A stretch of 46,301 nt of DNA from Frankia tisae (GCF_025403405.1 NZ_JANEZT010000003.1:1-46301), one strand, 5' to 3'; positions 8,236-17,581 are shown, counted from the first letter of the stretch. Made by a program: numbers and translations. Notes: generated by a model not told the origin, from the letters alone.

Positions 8236-8343
8236 ATGAGCAGCCGTAAGAAGCTCCTGGTCGCCGCCGGCGCCGGCCTGGCCGGCATGGTGTGGCGGGA
8301 GTACCCGTCCATGGTCCGGTACCTGCGCATCAAGCGGATGTGA
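8236..8343 (+). CDS. Very small hydrogenase-cluster membrane-type protein (35 aa)
   Basis: A 35-aa protein: MSSRKK, a short hydrophobic stretch LLVAAGAGLAGMVW, then REYPSMVRYLRIKRM. The layout is a basic N-terminus, one short membrane-inserting helix and a basic amphipathic tail. The start has a GAGGAGGG site 6 nt upstream, and the stop overlaps the hypF ATG (TGATG), implying translational coupling. It resembles proteins I recall as the DUF6893 small family. It could tether the otherwise soluble hydrogenase or an accessory protein to the membrane, but that is inference. Confidence 0.7.
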   Translation: MSSRKKLLVAAGAGLAGMVWREYPSMVRYLRIKRM

Positions 8344-10769
8344 TGGTGGCCGGCCCCACCCGGTCCGCACCCGCGCCGGCCAGGCCCGCCGGGCGCAGCC
8401 CCGGGCAGCCCGGCGGCCGGCGGCGATGCCGCATCACCGTCCGCGGCCTTGTGCAGGGTGTCGGGTTCCGTCCCTTTGTCCACGCGGCCGCGACCGACCT
8501 GGCCCTCGCCGGCTGGGTCTGCAACGACAGCGACGGCGTGATCGTGGAGGTCGAGGGCGCCCCCGGCGCGGTGGAGGAGTTCGGCCGGCGGCTGACCGCT
8601 GACGCCCCACCGCTGGCCGTGATCGAGCAGGTCACGGCGACGGACCTGGCACCCCGCGGTGATTCGGCGTTCACGATCGCCCGCTCCCACGCGGGGAACA
8701 CCCCGCGCACGATGGTGTCCCCGGACGTCGCGACCTGCCCGGACTGCCTGCGTGAACTCGCCGACCCGGCCGACCGCCGCTACCGCCATCCGTTCATCAC
8801 CTGCACCAACTGTGGACCGCGATTCACGATCATCACCGGGCTGCCGTATGACCGGCCGGCCACGACGATGGCCGGATTCCCCATGTGCGCCGCGTGCGAG
8901 CGGGAGTACCGCGACCCGCGGGACCGCCGTTTCCACGCGCAGCCGATTGCCTGCCCGGACTGCGGGCCCCGCCTGGAGTTCATCCCGGCGACGGGACCGG
9001 CGGTTCCCGGCGACGACGCCCTGGCTGCGGCGGCCCGGCTGCTGACCTGCGGAGATGTCCTCGCGGTGAAGGGCATCGGCGGCTACCACCTGGCCTGCCT
9101 CGCCACGGACCAGGCGGCTGTGACGACGTTGCGGCGTCGCAAGCGGCGCGGGGACAAACCGTTCGCCGTCATGGTCGCCGACCTCACCGCCGCGCGGCGC
9201 CTCGCCCGCCTCGGCCCGCGGGAGGCGATGGTGCTGGCCGGCCCCGCCCGCCCGATCGTTCTGGTCGACCGGCGGGACGACGGCCGACCCACGTTGGCGG
9301 CCGCGGTCGCGCCGAACAGTCCCGACCTCGGCCTGTTCCTGCCCTACACCCCGGTGCACCATCTGCTGCTCGCCGCGGTGGCAGCGGCCGGTGCATCGCC
9401 GGGGCCGTTGGTGATGACGTCGGGCAACCTCGGCGGCGAACCCATCGCCGTCGACGACGCCGACGCCCGCCGCCGGCTCGAACCTCTCGCCGACGGCTGG
9501 CTGCGTCACGACCGACCGATCCACGTGCCCTGCGACGACTCGGTCGTCCGGGTCGTCGACGGTGACGTGCTGCCGGTCCGCCGCTCCCGGGGATTCGCCC
9601 CCCTGCCGGTGCCGTTGCCGTTCGCCGTGACGCCGACCCTGGCGGTGGGCGCCGACCTGAAGAACACCTGCGCGCTGGGCGCCGATCGCTCCGCCTGGCT
9701 CAGCGGTCACATCGGGGACATGGACGACGCCGACACGCTGCGGACCTTCACCGCCGCCGAACATCATCTCGAACGGCTCACGGGCATCCGCCCGGCCACG
9801 CTCGTCACCGACGCGCACCCGGGTTACCGATCCCGGCAGTGGGCTTGGCGGCACGCGGCCGGGCGACCCGTGCGTACGGTGCAGCATCACCACGCGCACG
9901 TGGTGGCGGTGATGGCGGAGCACGGTCTGGCCGGGGACCGTCCCGTCGTGGGCTTCGCCTTCGACGGCACGGGTTACGGCACCGACGGGGCGGTGTGGGG
10001 CGGCGAGGCGTTGATCGCCGACTATCGCGGCTTCGAGCGTTTCGCCCACCTCGCCTACGTGCCGCTGCCCGGCGGGGACGCGGCCGTGCGCCGCCCGTAC
10101 CGGATGGCCCTCGCGCACCTGTGGGCCGCCGGCGTCGGCTGGGACGGGGACCTGCCTCCCGTGGCGGCCTGCCCCCCGGCGGAGCGGCGCGTCCTGGCCC
10201 ACCAGCTCGCCACCGGGCTGGCCTGCGTGCCCACCACCAGCATGGGACGGCTGTTCGATGCGGTGAGCTCCCTGCTCGGCGTCCGCCACCGCGCCGACTT
10301 CGAGGCCCAGGCGGCGATCGAGCTGGAGGCCCGCGCCCGCCGTGACCCTGACGCCTTGCACGCCTTGCACGCCTGGCGCAACCGGTACGCCTTCGCGATC
10401 GGCCGACCGGTGCCGGATGGTCCGCTGATCGCCGATGCGGCGCCCGTCATCTGTGGGCTCGTGCGCGACACCCGGCGTGGGCTCGCCGTCGAGGCGATGA
10501 GCGCCGGCCTGCACGGCGCAGTGGTGGCCCTGGTCGTCGATCTGGCGCGGCGAGCCCGGTCCGACCGGGGACTCGATGTCATGGCGCTGACCGGGGGGGT
10601 GTTCCAGAACGTGCTGCTCGCGACGGCGGCCGCGCGGGCGCTGCGTGCAGACGGCTTCACAGTGCTGAGGCACCGGCGGGTGCCGCCGAACGACGGCGGC
10701 CTCGCGCTGGGCCAGCTCGCGGTCGGCGCGGCCGCTGCGGCTGAGGCGCACGTGCAGGGAAGTGGTTGA
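8343..10769 (+). CDS. hypF: Carbamoyltransferase HypF
   Basis: An 808-aa enzyme that turns carbamoyl phosphate and ATP into a carbamoyl group passed to the HypE C-terminal Cys, the source of the cyanide ligands. Domains in order: acylphosphatase (RGLVQGVGFRPFVHAAA, about 35-120), a double CxxC zinc region (CPDCLREL, CTNCGPRF, CAACEREY, CPDCGPR, about 135-215), a YrdC-like nucleotide domain (KGIGGYHLACLATD, about 230-420) and a Kae1-like C-terminal domain (HHHAHVVAVM, AFDGTGYGTDG, LTGGVFQNVL). The ATG at 8343 overlaps the previous stop, and residues before RCRITVRGLV are Pro/Ala-rich. Length is slightly above the usual 750-780. Confidence 0.95.
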   Translation: MVAGPTRSAPAPARPAGRSPGQPGGRRRCRITVRGLVQGVGFRPFVHAAATDLALAGWVCNDSDGVIVEVEGAPGAVEEFGRRLTADAPPLAVIEQVTATDLAPRGDSAFTIARSHAGNTPRTMVSPDVATCPDCLRELADPADRRYRHPFITCTNCGPRFTIITGLPYDRPATTMAGFPMCAACEREYRDPRDRRFHAQPIACPDCGPRLEFIPATGPAVPGDDALAAAARLLTCGDVLAVKGIGGYHLACLATDQAAVTTLRRRKRRGDKPFAVMVADLTAARRLARLGPREAMVLAGPARPIVLVDRRDDGRPTLAAAVAPNSPDLGLFLPYTPVHHLLLAAVAAAGASPGPLVMTSGNLGGEPIAVDDADARRRLEPLADGWLRHDRPIHVPCDDSVVRVVDGDVLPVRRSRGFAPLPVPLPFAVTPTLAVGADLKNTCALGADRSAWLSGHIGDMDDADTLRTFTAAEHHLERLTGIRPATLVTDAHPGYRSRQWAWRHAAGRPVRTVQHHHAHVVAVMAEHGLAGDRPVVGFAFDGTGYGTDGAVWGGEALIADYRGFERFAHLAYVPLPGGDAAVRRPYRMALAHLWAAGVGWDGDLPPVAACPPAERRVLAHQLATGLACVPTTSMGRLFDAVSSLLGVRHRADFEAQAAIELEARARRDPDALHALHAWRNRYAFAIGRPVPDGPLIADAAPVICGLVRDTRRGLAVEAMSAGLHGAVVALVVDLARRARSDRGLDVMALTGGVFQNVLLATAAARALRADGFTVLRHRRVPPNDGGLALGQLAVGAAAAAEAHVQGSG

Positions 10770-10833
10770 AATGTCGAATCCGATCCGGCGGCGGGGCTGC
10801 CCGCTGCGCCGGCGAGCGAGGGGGTGAGCAGCG

Positions 10834-11127
10834 GTGTGTCTCGCGGTTCCGGGACGGGTCGTCGCCATCGGGGAACGGGACGGCATCCCGATGGCCGAGG
10901 TGGATTTCGGGGGAGTGCGCAAGGACGTCTGCCTGCAGTACCTGCCGGACACCAGGATCGGCGAGTACGTGATCGTCCACGTCGGGTTCGCGCTCCAGCG
11001 GCTCGACGAGCAGTCCGCACTGGAGACGCTGGCCACCATCGCCCGGATGGGGCTGCTCGCCGAGGAATTCGGCGGTGGGTCGGGCCCGTCGGCCCGTGCC
11101 GCCCAGACGGAGGGGGTGAATCGGTGA
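10834..11127 (+). CDS. hypC: Hydrogenase assembly chaperone HypC
   Basis: A 97-aa protein starting [10 protein letters not shown]. Cys2 is the residue that carries the iron centre between HypD and the large subunit. The start codon is GTG at 10834, downstream of GAGGGGGTGAGCA. The C-terminal 20 residues are Gly/Ser-rich and probably flexible. Its stop overlaps the GTG of hypD by 4 nt, keeping the HypC and HypD partners coupled. A 64-nt gap from hypF is the largest spacing in the maturation half of the operon. Confidence 0.94.
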   Translation: MCLAVPGRVVAIGERDGIPMAEVDFGGVRKDVCLQYLPDTRIGEYVIVHVGFALQRLDEQSALETLATIARMGLLAEEFGGGSGPSARAAQTEGVNR

Positions 11128-12269
11128 AATACCTCGAGGAGTTCAGCGACCCGGAGCTGGCCGGTCGGCTGTTGGAACAGATTCATGCGGTGACGACCAG
11201 GCCATGGTCGATCATGGAGGTCTGCGGCGGGCAGACCCATTCGCTGATCCGGCACGGGATCGACCAGTTGCTGCCCGCGGGCGTCGAGATGATCCACGGC
11301 CCCGGCTGCCCCGTCTGCGTCACCCCGCTGGAGATCATCGATCGTGCTCTGGAGATCGCCTCCCGACCAGGGGTCATTTTCTGCTCGTTCGGCGACATGC
11401 TGCGGGTGCCTGGCAGCGGCCGGGACCTGTTCCGGGTGAAGAGCACGGGCGCCGACGTGCGGGTGGTGTACTCGCCGCTGGACGCCCTGACGATCGCCCG
11501 GCAGAAGCCGGACCGGCAGGTGGTGTTCTTCGGGATCGGGTTCGAGACCACGGCGCCGGCCAATGCGATGACCGTCTACCAGGCGCGGCGGTGCGGGGTG
11601 CGCAACTTCTCGCTGCTCGTCTCGCACGTCCTGGTCCCGCCGGCGATTGCCGCGATCATGGAATCGCCCAGCTGCCGTGTCCAGGCCTTCCTCGCCGCCG
11701 GACATGTGTGCAGCGTGATGGGCACCGGGCAGTACCCGGACCTCGCCCGCCGGTACCGGGTGCCGATCGTCGTCACCGGATTCGAGCCACTCGACCTCCT
11801 CGAGGGCATCCGGCGGACCGTGATGCAACTGGAGGCGGGCCGCCACGAGCTGGACAACGCCTACCCACGGGCCGTGCCGGCGGCCGGGAACCCGGCCGCC
11901 ATCGCGATGCTGCGGGACGTCTTCACGGTGACCGACCGGGCCTGGCGCGGCATCGGGGTGATACCGAACAGCGGCTGGCGGCTGTCGGAGGCCTACCGGG
12001 AGTTCGACGCTGAGACGCGCTTCGCCGTCGGCGACATCCACACGGCGGAGTCCTCGGTGTGCCGCTCGGGCGAGGTACTGCAGGGCCTGATCAAGCCGCA
12101 TGAGTGCGCCGCCTTCGGGCACCGGTGCACGCCACGGACGCCGCTCGGTGCCACGATGGTGTCCGCCGAGGGGGCGTGCGCGGCCTACTATCTCTACCGG
12201 CGGCTCGACCAGCCGAACGCGACGGCCCGGGCCGGCGCCCCACCCGCGCGTGAGGTGGCCCGTGCCTGA
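11124..12269 (+). CDS. hypD: Hydrogenase formation protein HypD
   Basis: A 381-aa FeS protein on which the Fe(CN)2CO unit is assembled together with HypC. Conserved blocks are [50 protein letters not shown] and [11 protein letters not shown]. The C-terminal Cys for the [4Fe-4S] cluster lie in [24 protein letters not shown] and EGACAAYY. The GTG start at 11124 overlaps the hypC stop. Longer upstream reading in this frame is antisense to nothing known and lacks HypD similarity. It overlaps hypE by 8 nt. Confidence 0.95.
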   Translation: MKYLEEFSDPELAGRLLEQIHAVTTRPWSIMEVCGGQTHSLIRHGIDQLLPAGVEMIHGPGCPVCVTPLEIIDRALEIASRPGVIFCSFGDMLRVPGSGRDLFRVKSTGADVRVVYSPLDALTIARQKPDRQVVFFGIGFETTAPANAMTVYQARRCGVRNFSLLVSHVLVPPAIAAIMESPSCRVQAFLAAGHVCSVMGTGQYPDLARRYRVPIVVTGFEPLDLLEGIRRTVMQLEAGRHELDNAYPRAVPAAGNPAAIAMLRDVFTVTDRAWRGIGVIPNSGWRLSEAYREFDAETRFAVGDIHTAESSVCRSGEVLQGLIKPHECAAFGHRCTPRTPLGATMVSAEGACAAYYLYRRLDQPNATARAGAPPAREVARA

Positions 12270-13314
12270 CCTCGCCGCCTGGACCTGTCCCGCCCCGCTG
12301 GCGGATTCCCCCACCATCGTCATGGGACATGGCGGCGGCGGCGCGATGTCCGCCGAGCTCGTCGAGCACCTGTTCCTGCCGGCGTTCCGGGACCCGGCCG
12401 CCGCGACCGAGCTGGGGGACGCCGCCGTTGTCGCGCTCGGCGGCGCGCGGGTGGCCTTCACCACCGACTCCTTCGTCGTGCGCCCCCTGTTCTTCCCCGG
12501 CGGCTGTATCGGTGACCTCGCGGTCAACGGAACTGTGAACGACCTGGCCATGGTGGGTGCGACACCGTGCTACCTGGCAACCGCCTTCATCCTGGAGGAG
12601 GGCACCGAGCTCGCCGAGCTCGGCAGGGTCGCCGAGGCTCTGGGCGCGGCGGCTCGGGTGGCCGGGGTCCGGCTCGTCACCGGGGACACGAAGGTCGTCG
12701 ACGCCGGCCACGGTGACCGGGTCTACATCAACACGACCGGCCTCGGGCTGGTTCCCGACGGCGTTGACATCAGACCGGGACGAGCCCGCCCGGGAGACGC
12801 CGTCCTCGTGAGCGGCGAGATCGGGGCGCATGGGATCGCCGTCCTCAGCTGCCGCGAGGGACTGGAGTTCTCGACGGAGGTCCACAGTGACACCGCGCCG
12901 CTGAATGGTCTCGTCGCCGCCATGCTCGACACCGGCGCGGACATCCACACGCTGCGCGACCCCACCCGTGGCGGCCTGGCCGCGACCCTCAACGAGATCG
13001 CGCGGGGTGCGCGGGTGGGGATCGCCGTCACCGAGCGGGCCGTCCCCGTGGCGCCTGCGGTCGCGGACGCCTGCAGCATCCTCGGGCTCGACCCGTTCGC
13101 CATCGCCAACGAGGGGAGACTCGTGGCCGTGGTGCCGGCGGCGGACGCCGATCGGGTGCTGGCGGTGATGCGGGCGCATCCGGACGGCCGGGACGCCACC
13201 GCGATCGGCACCGTCACCGAGGACAATGCGGGAATGGTGGTCGCCAGGACCGGGCTCGGTGGAACCCGCGTGATCGACCTGCCGATCGGCTCGGAGCTCC
13301 CGCGTATCTGCTGA
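12262..13314 (+). CDS. hypE: Hydrogenase expression/formation protein HypE
   Basis: A 350-aa AIR-synthase-fold enzyme that dehydrates its own carbamoylated C-terminal Cys to a thiocyanate, giving the cyanide ligands. The Gly-rich [10 protein letters not shown] motif, [24 protein letters not shown] and [16 protein letters not shown] are family signatures. The protein ends in PRIC, the diagnostic catalytic tail. The start is taken as GTG 12262 (VPDLAAW), giving an 8-nt overlap with hypD; a GTG further upstream would add only Arg/Pro-rich sequence. Last gene of the operon; no clear intrinsic terminator follows immediately. Confidence 0.95.
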   Translation: MPDLAAWTCPAPLADSPTIVMGHGGGGAMSAELVEHLFLPAFRDPAAATELGDAAVVALGGARVAFTTDSFVVRPLFFPGGCIGDLAVNGTVNDLAMVGATPCYLATAFILEEGTELAELGRVAEALGAAARVAGVRLVTGDTKVVDAGHGDRVYINTTGLGLVPDGVDIRPGRARPGDAVLVSGEIGAHGIAVLSCREGLEFSTEVHSDTAPLNGLVAAMLDTGADIHTLRDPTRGGLAATLNEIARGARVGIAVTERAVPVAPAVADACSILGLDPFAIANEGRLVAVVPAADADRVLAVMRAHPDGRDATAIGTVTEDNAGMVVARTGLGGTRVIDLPIGSELPRIC

Positions 13315-13762
13315 GGCGACACCGCCACTCCGGTTCCACACCGCGAGGCACGCCAACCAGGAAATGACCCGGAGGAGCGAGACGGGGAAACGCATGCACT
13401 GACCACCTCTCGATAACGGATCTGGCGTGCCCGCGGCATGGTGATAGCGACAAGCATAACCGGACCGGTCGGCGGTGTCGAACACTAGTTCGCATCATTC
13501 TTGGCCCTGTGGTTGTTTCTTGAGGAAGTGGTCGTGACAGCGAGGAATACGCCGCCGGACCGGCGAGGAACCCCGTGCCGTGTCACTCGCATCGGCGGCC
13601 GCTATGCGCAGGCCGGTGGGATGGGCTCGGTGGGTCGGGGTCCGCATGGTGCCGAAGCGGGTATGATTGGCGGCCTGGTACCCAGGTCCGCCGCGTGGCG
13701 GTTGGGCGGACGGGGGCGTCATGGTCGAGATGATGGTCTTTCTGGTGCTGTTGAGGTGAGTC
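13315..13762. other. Intergenic region: hydrogenase operon end and cold-shock gene leader
   Basis: No convincing gene here. Toward the right end there is a -10-like TATGAT at 13662-13667 with no good -35. Just downstream come two competing hairpins, about 13669-13692 (GGCGGCCTGG against CCAGGTCCGCC, one bulge) and 13688-13701 (CCGCC-GCGT-GGCGG). They would fall in a roughly 90-nt untranslated leader of the cold-shock-domain gene. Cold-shock mRNAs often have structured leaders; the promoter call itself is weak. Confidence 0.35.
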
Positions 13763-14176
13763 GTGAGTACAGGTAAGGTCCTTCGGTTCGATCACGTGCG
13801 GGGTTACGGCTTCATAGCCCCCAGTGACGGCGGCGACGATATTTTTCTGCACGCAAACGATCTTCTGGTGGAGAAGAATCTCATCGTTCCCGGAACCTTC
13901 ATGGAGTTCGACGTCGAGGAGGGCGAGCGTGGCCTAAAGGCCAGCGCGGCGCGTATCGTCAGCTCCGGTCCCTCGGCTCCTCCCGCCGCGCCGCGGGTAG
14001 CTGCGCATGCCGACGATTCCGACGGTCTTTGTGACGTCCTCCCGGTCGGTGAACTCACGCAGGAGGTGACCGAGACGCTGCTGCGTGTCGAGCCCACCCT
14101 CACCGGGACGCAGATCGTCAGGATCAGGAGCGAGCTGATCCGGATCGCCGAGAAGTACGGCTGGGTCGAGAACTGA
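13763..14176 (+). CDS. Cold-shock-domain protein with C-terminal extension
   Basis: A 137-aa nucleic-acid-binding protein. Residues 1-66 form a cold-shock domain with RNP1-like GYGFI and RNP2-like DIFLH, although the usual KGFGFI is changed to VRGYGFI. An Ala/Pro linker leads to a 55-residue C-terminal domain (LTQEVTETLLRVEPTLTGTQ to EKYGWVEN) that I recognise from a longer actinobacterial class of cold-shock proteins. It probably binds single-stranded RNA or DNA as a chaperone. The GTG at 13763 is the likely start (MSTGKVLRFD). Confidence 0.9.
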   Translation: MSTGKVLRFDHVRGYGFIAPSDGGDDIFLHANDLLVEKNLIVPGTFMEFDVEEGERGLKASAARIVSSGPSAPPAAPRVAAHADDSDGLCDVLPVGELTQEVTETLLRVEPTLTGTQIVRIRSELIRIAEKYGWVEN

Positions 14177-14211
14177 CCGGCGCGCGTGCGACGGCGGGCG
14201 AGCCGCGGCCT

Positions 14212-14233
14212 GCGGGGCCGGCGATCACCCCGC
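14212..14233. terminator. Hairpin between convergent genes
   Basis: GCGGGG (14212-14217) pairs with CCCCGC (14228-14233) across a 10-nt loop between the convergent cold-shock and PhzF-like genes. There is no T-tract, as is common in high-GC actinobacteria, so it is a plausible but unproven bidirectional terminator. Confidence 0.4.
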
Positions 14234-14238
14234 GGTGG

Positions 14239-15069
14239 TTACAGCTCGGTGGTGCCTGACAAGCAGGTAACCGTTCCGCCTGCGACCCAGACTGTGCCGT
14301 CGGCGTCCGTCGAGATATGGATCCGGCCGGCCCGATGCAGCACCGAGCCCTGGCTGGCCGTGTAGGGCGCGCTCGCGCGGCCGGTGCGCAGTAGCCACTG
14401 CGCGAGCGATGCGTTCAGGCTGCCCGTCACCGGATCCTCCACCGTGGCGTCGCCCGCCGGTACGAATGCCCGTACCTCGAACGCCGTCGTCGAGCCGGGC
14501 GGCCACGGCCCGACGACACCGAGCGGCAGATCGACGCCGCGCGGTCGCAGCGCCAGGACCGACTCGGCGTGCTCAAGCAGGACGGCGATCCAGCCAGGGC
14601 CGTTGTCCACCCATTCCGCCGCGACGACGTCGTCGGCGGCGATGCCGAGCATGGCGCTGATCCGCGCGACGAGTGTCCCCTCGACCGGCCCGGAGCGCCG
14701 CAACGGCGGCGCCGCGAAGGCGAGGCCGTCCGCCGTCCGCCGCAGGGGCACGAGCCCCACCCCGCACTCCTGGACGATCCGGGCCGGTCGAGCCGACGCC
14801 GGCCGCTCGCTGAGCCAGGCATGGCAGGTGCCGAGCGTGGGATGCCCGGCGAACGGCAGCTCGGTCGACGGGGTGAAGATCCGGACCCGGTAGTCGGCCG
14901 CCGGTGACGTCGGCGGCAGGACAAAGGTGGTCTCCGACAGGTTCGTCCAGCGGGCGAACCGCCGCATCGCGTCGTCGTCGAGTCCCGTTCCGTCCAGGAC
15001 CACCGCCACGGGATTGCCCTGGTAGGGCGTGGTGGTGAAGACGTCGACCTGACGGAACGGGCGACTCAT
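14239..15069 (-). CDS. PhzF-family isomerase/epimerase
   Basis: A 276-aa protein of the diaminopimelate-epimerase fold. Family marks are QVDVFTTTPYQGNPVAVV, the catalytic Glu in NLSETTFVLPP, FAGHPTLGTCHAW, and DPVTGSLNASLAQWL near the C-terminus. PhzF itself isomerises a phenazine precursor, but most members are of unknown substrate, and no other phenazine gene is present here. The start at 15069 overlaps the stop of the upstream DUF1707 gene by 4 nt, so the two are translationally coupled. Confidence 0.92.
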   Translation of the reverse strand: MSRPFRQVDVFTTTPYQGNPVAVVLDGTGLDDDAMRRFARWTNLSETTFVLPPTSPAADYRVRIFTPSTELPFAGHPTLGTCHAWLSERPASARPARIVQECGVGLVPLRRTADGLAFAAPPLRRSGPVEGTLVARISAMLGIAADDVVAAEWVDNGPGWIAVLLEHAESVLALRPRGVDLPLGVVGPWPPGSTTAFEVRAFVPAGDATVEDPVTGSLNASLAQWLLRTGRASAPYTASQGSVLHRAGRIHISTDADGTVWVAGGTVTCLSGTTEL

Positions 15070-15845
15070 TCGGGCGCGCCGGGTCGGTCGCGGCCGAGCT
15101 GCCCGTCGCCCCGACCCGGGTCGAGGCTCTTGTGTGCCGATCCCGTGGCCGCCCGCGGCGGCTTGCTGCGAACCTCCACGCCGCCCATCACCGCTACCGC
15201 CCGGATGCGCACGACGGGCGCTCCCGATCGGCGTGGCGTGTCGGCCACCTTGACGGTGCGGCCGCCCATGACCGATACGCCGGTCACCTCGACCTCCACC
15301 CCCTCCGGAACGATGATCTCGATGCCGCCCATCACCGCGACCGCCGTGATCATCAGCGTCTCCGTGGGGAAGGCGACCTCCCGCAGGTCCAGCTCGATGC
15401 CGCCCATCACCGCGACGGCACGGGTGTGCCGGCTCGGGCGCCACCGCCCGCCGCGCTCGTTGCCGCTCATCACGGCGACCGTCCAGTCCACCTCGGCCGG
15501 TCCCCGCCGGGTCGGGTCCAGCGCGTGGTCGGGTCCGACCGAGCTGGTCGCGGCGTCGCCGGAAGGGGCCAGCCCGGCGGGCTGAGTCGGCTGAGCCGGC
15601 CGGGGCGGCTCAGCCGACTCAGCCACTGCGGCGAACAGGCTCGGCTGGTTCGGCAGATCGATCGTCAGGGGGGCGAAGTCCGCGCGGGTCCGGGCGGCGT
15701 AGGCGGCACCGACCCGCTCGTCGTACTCCGCGAAGGTCAGTCGCCCCTCGGCGAGCGCCTGGCGCAGGAGCTGTGCAATCTCCTCCCGCTCCGCGTCGGA
15801 GACGCGCAGGCCCGGCGTCGGCGGGGGGTCGGGAATCTCGGCCAT
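15066..15845 (-). CDS. DUF1707 / LiaF-like C-terminal domain protein
   Basis: A 259-aa soluble protein. Residues about 13-67 are a DUF1707 domain (LRVSDAEREEIAQLLRQAL, EGRLTFAEYDERV), common in actinobacteria. After a Pro/Ala linker comes a cell-wall-stress (LiaF/DUF2154-like) beta-helix segment in which the motif AVMGG recurs (VAVMGGIELDL, VAVMGGIEIIV, VSVMGGRTV, VAVMGGVEV). Unlike LiaF it lacks membrane helices. Family context suggests envelope-stress sensing. It is translated just before the PhzF-like gene with an ATGA overlap; the coupling of these two activities has no obvious explanation. Confidence 0.9.
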   Translation of the reverse strand: MAEIPDPPPTPGLRVSDAEREEIAQLLRQALAEGRLTFAEYDERVGAAYAARTRADFAPLTIDLPNQPSLFAAVAESAEPPRPAQPTQPAGLAPSGDAATSSVGPDHALDPTRRGPAEVDWTVAVMSGNERGGRWRPSRHTRAVAVMGGIELDLREVAFPTETLMITAVAVMGGIEIIVPEGVEVEVTGVSVMGGRTVKVADTPRRSGAPVVRIRAVAVMGGVEVRSKPPRAATGSAHKSLDPGRGDGQLGRDRPGAPE

Positions 15846-16225
15846 GCGGAGCAGACTAGCCAGTGGTCGGACGAGCCGGCGGCCCTCGGTCGATCCCGGT
15901 GACCGTGGTTTTTGCCCGCCGTCATGGTCCGCCTCCGGTGCCAGGTCGGCGGCTCGCTCATCCCGGGTGCGCCGGCCCGGATGAACATCACCTGGCTGCT
16001 CACCGACGGCTACCTCGCCCGCATGCGCCGACCGCCGTCCACGGCAGCCGACCGCCGTCCACGGCGGCCTTTCCTATCCGAACATTCGGCAAACGTGCTA
16101 AATTTCATCCGCAGCTGCGGGTTATTCGTCTCAGAGTCTCCGCAGATGCTGATTACTGATGCAGTCGGAGGACGGGGCGAGTCATCGAAGGTGGACATGG
16201 AGACGGCGTCGCGAACGCCCCGCGG
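15846..16225. other. Intergenic region with direct repeat and palindrome
   Basis: No gene is convincing in this divergent spacer. It contains a 19-bp direct repeat GCCGACCGCCGTCCACGGC at 16027-16045 and 16047-16065, then a locally AT-richer stretch, and a perfect 12-bp palindrome CCGCAGCTGCGG at 16109-16120. The palindrome lies about 105 nt before the transporter start and could be an operator. Confidence 0.4.
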
Positions 16226-17524
16226 TTGCAGCGCCGTCGTTCCGTCCGCGGCGAGCAGGCGGTGCTCTGGCTGCTGCTGACCTGCGTTCTGCTGGCGTCA
16301 TCGGCCTACGGGGTGCTGCTGCTGCTCGGACCGTTCGTGAAGACGGTCGGCGGCAGCGAGGCGACCTACGGCGCGTTGTCCGCCGCGGCGGCGGTGCCGA
16401 CCGCCGCCGCGCTTGCGCTGCTGCTGCGGTTTCCGCGTGCAGTGCCTCCGCAACTGCTGCTGGCCGGGTCCTGCCTGGTGTACGCGGGCGCCGCGGCGCT
16501 GATGGCCGGGGTGCATTCCCGTAATGGCGTGCTCGTGGTCGCGGCGATCGTGATGGGCACGGCCTGGGCGGTGACGTACACGGCGGCGCCGATGATCGCC
16601 TCCGAGCTCGCCACGGACCGCAGTCGGGCCACGCTCATCGGCTACGCGACCGGGACCATCCAGGCCGGGTTCGGGATCGGTCCCGTCCTCGGCAATGCCC
16701 TGCGTGACGCCGGAATGTCCTACCAGCAGGTGTTCGCCGTCGGGGCGGCACTCGCGCTCGCCGCGGCCGTGCTGGTCGTCCCGCTCACCATCGAGCTGCG
16801 CCGCCTGGCCGCCGGGCCGGCGGCCGGTGGACAGCGCGACGCCGCCGATGAGAAGCCCCTGTCCCAGCCCGTGCGGGAGCCGGGGCACCCGGGTCGCGCG
16901 GCGGGGACCGGGTGGCGTGGCGCGCTGCGGTCGCCCAGCGTGGTTCCACTTGCGATGGTGCTGCTCAGCGCGTGCGTGTTCACCACCATGAACAGCTTCC
17001 AGACCACCTTCGCGGACAGCCGGCAGCTCGACTTCGACATCTTCTACGTGACCTACACGGTGGCGGTCATCGCCGTGCGGCTGGGTCTTGCCCGGATGCT
17101 GCCCGACAGTGCATCCGACCGGGTGGTCGCCGTGACGACCGTGGGGATGACCGCGGCGGCGGTGGCCTTCGTGTTCGTCGGGACGAGCCCGGTGCTGTAC
17201 TGCCTCGCCTCGCTGCTGCTCGGCTGCACCTACGGCCTGGGCCTGCCCGCCTTCCAGGCCCGCGCGGTGAACCTCGCCGGCCCCGAGGAACGCGTGCGGA
17301 TGCTGCCGATGGCGGGCCTGCTGTTCGAGGTCGCGATCCTCGTCTTTCCGCTCATCGCCGGGGCGGTCGTCCACTCCTCCGGCTACCGGGGGCTGTTCGT
17401 GCTGCTCATCGCGATCACAGGCGTCGTCATGGCGCTCGGCCAGATTCGCGGTCGGCCTCGGCTCGACGCGCAGCCGACGGGGGCGGCGCCGGCGCGGGCG
17501 CGGGCGGCGTCGAGGCGGCCGTAG
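16226..17524 (+). CDS. Major facilitator superfamily transporter
   Basis: A 432-aa polytopic membrane protein with about 12 hydrophobic segments in two halves separated by a hydrophilic loop (about residues 195-230). The N-terminal half starts AVLWLLLTCVLLASSAYGVL; the second half opens with VVPLAMVLLSACVFTTMNSF. It probably acts as a drug or metabolite exporter, substrate unknown. In frame the only usable start near the first helix is TTG at 16226; a stop at 16157-16159 limits extension, and the ATG at 16197 is out of frame. Confidence 0.85.
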   Translation: MQRRRSVRGEQAVLWLLLTCVLLASSAYGVLLLLGPFVKTVGGSEATYGALSAAAAVPTAAALALLLRFPRAVPPQLLLAGSCLVYAGAAALMAGVHSRNGVLVVAAIVMGTAWAVTYTAAPMIASELATDRSRATLIGYATGTIQAGFGIGPVLGNALRDAGMSYQQVFAVGAALALAAAVLVVPLTIELRRLAAGPAAGGQRDAADEKPLSQPVREPGHPGRAAGTGWRGALRSPSVVPLAMVLLSACVFTTMNSFQTTFADSRQLDFDIFYVTYTVAVIAVRLGLARMLPDSASDRVVAVTTVGMTAAAVAFVFVGTSPVLYCLASLLLGCTYGLGLPAFQARAVNLAGPEERVRMLPMAGLLFEVAILVFPLIAGAVVHSSGYRGLFVLLIAITGVVMALGQIRGRPRLDAQPTGAAPARARAASRRP

Positions 17525-17549
17525 TCTCGGCCGCGGGTCCATCGAACGA

Positions 17550-17581
17550 CTGAACCAGCCACGGCCTGAACCAGCCACGGC
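17550..17581. repeat. 16-bp tandem duplication
   Basis: The 16-mer CTGAACCAGCCACGGC occurs twice back to back at 17550-17565 and 17566-17581, directly before the ribosome-binding site of the peptidase gene. Probably a slippage duplication. Confidence 0.85.

Noticed and set aside
3246-12551. A 3,101-codon open frame on the - strand opposite the hydrogenase operon
   Set aside because: It is an antisense shadow: high-GC codon use in the + strand genes removes stops from this frame. The translation is Arg/Gly/His/Pro-rich with no domain, and every stretch lies opposite a well-supported hyp or hhy gene.
13316-13485. - strand frame with signal-peptide-like MRFPVSLLRVISWLACLAVW
   Set aside because: It runs back antisense into hypE, has no strong ribosome-binding site, and the hydrophobic stretch is too short to support on its own.
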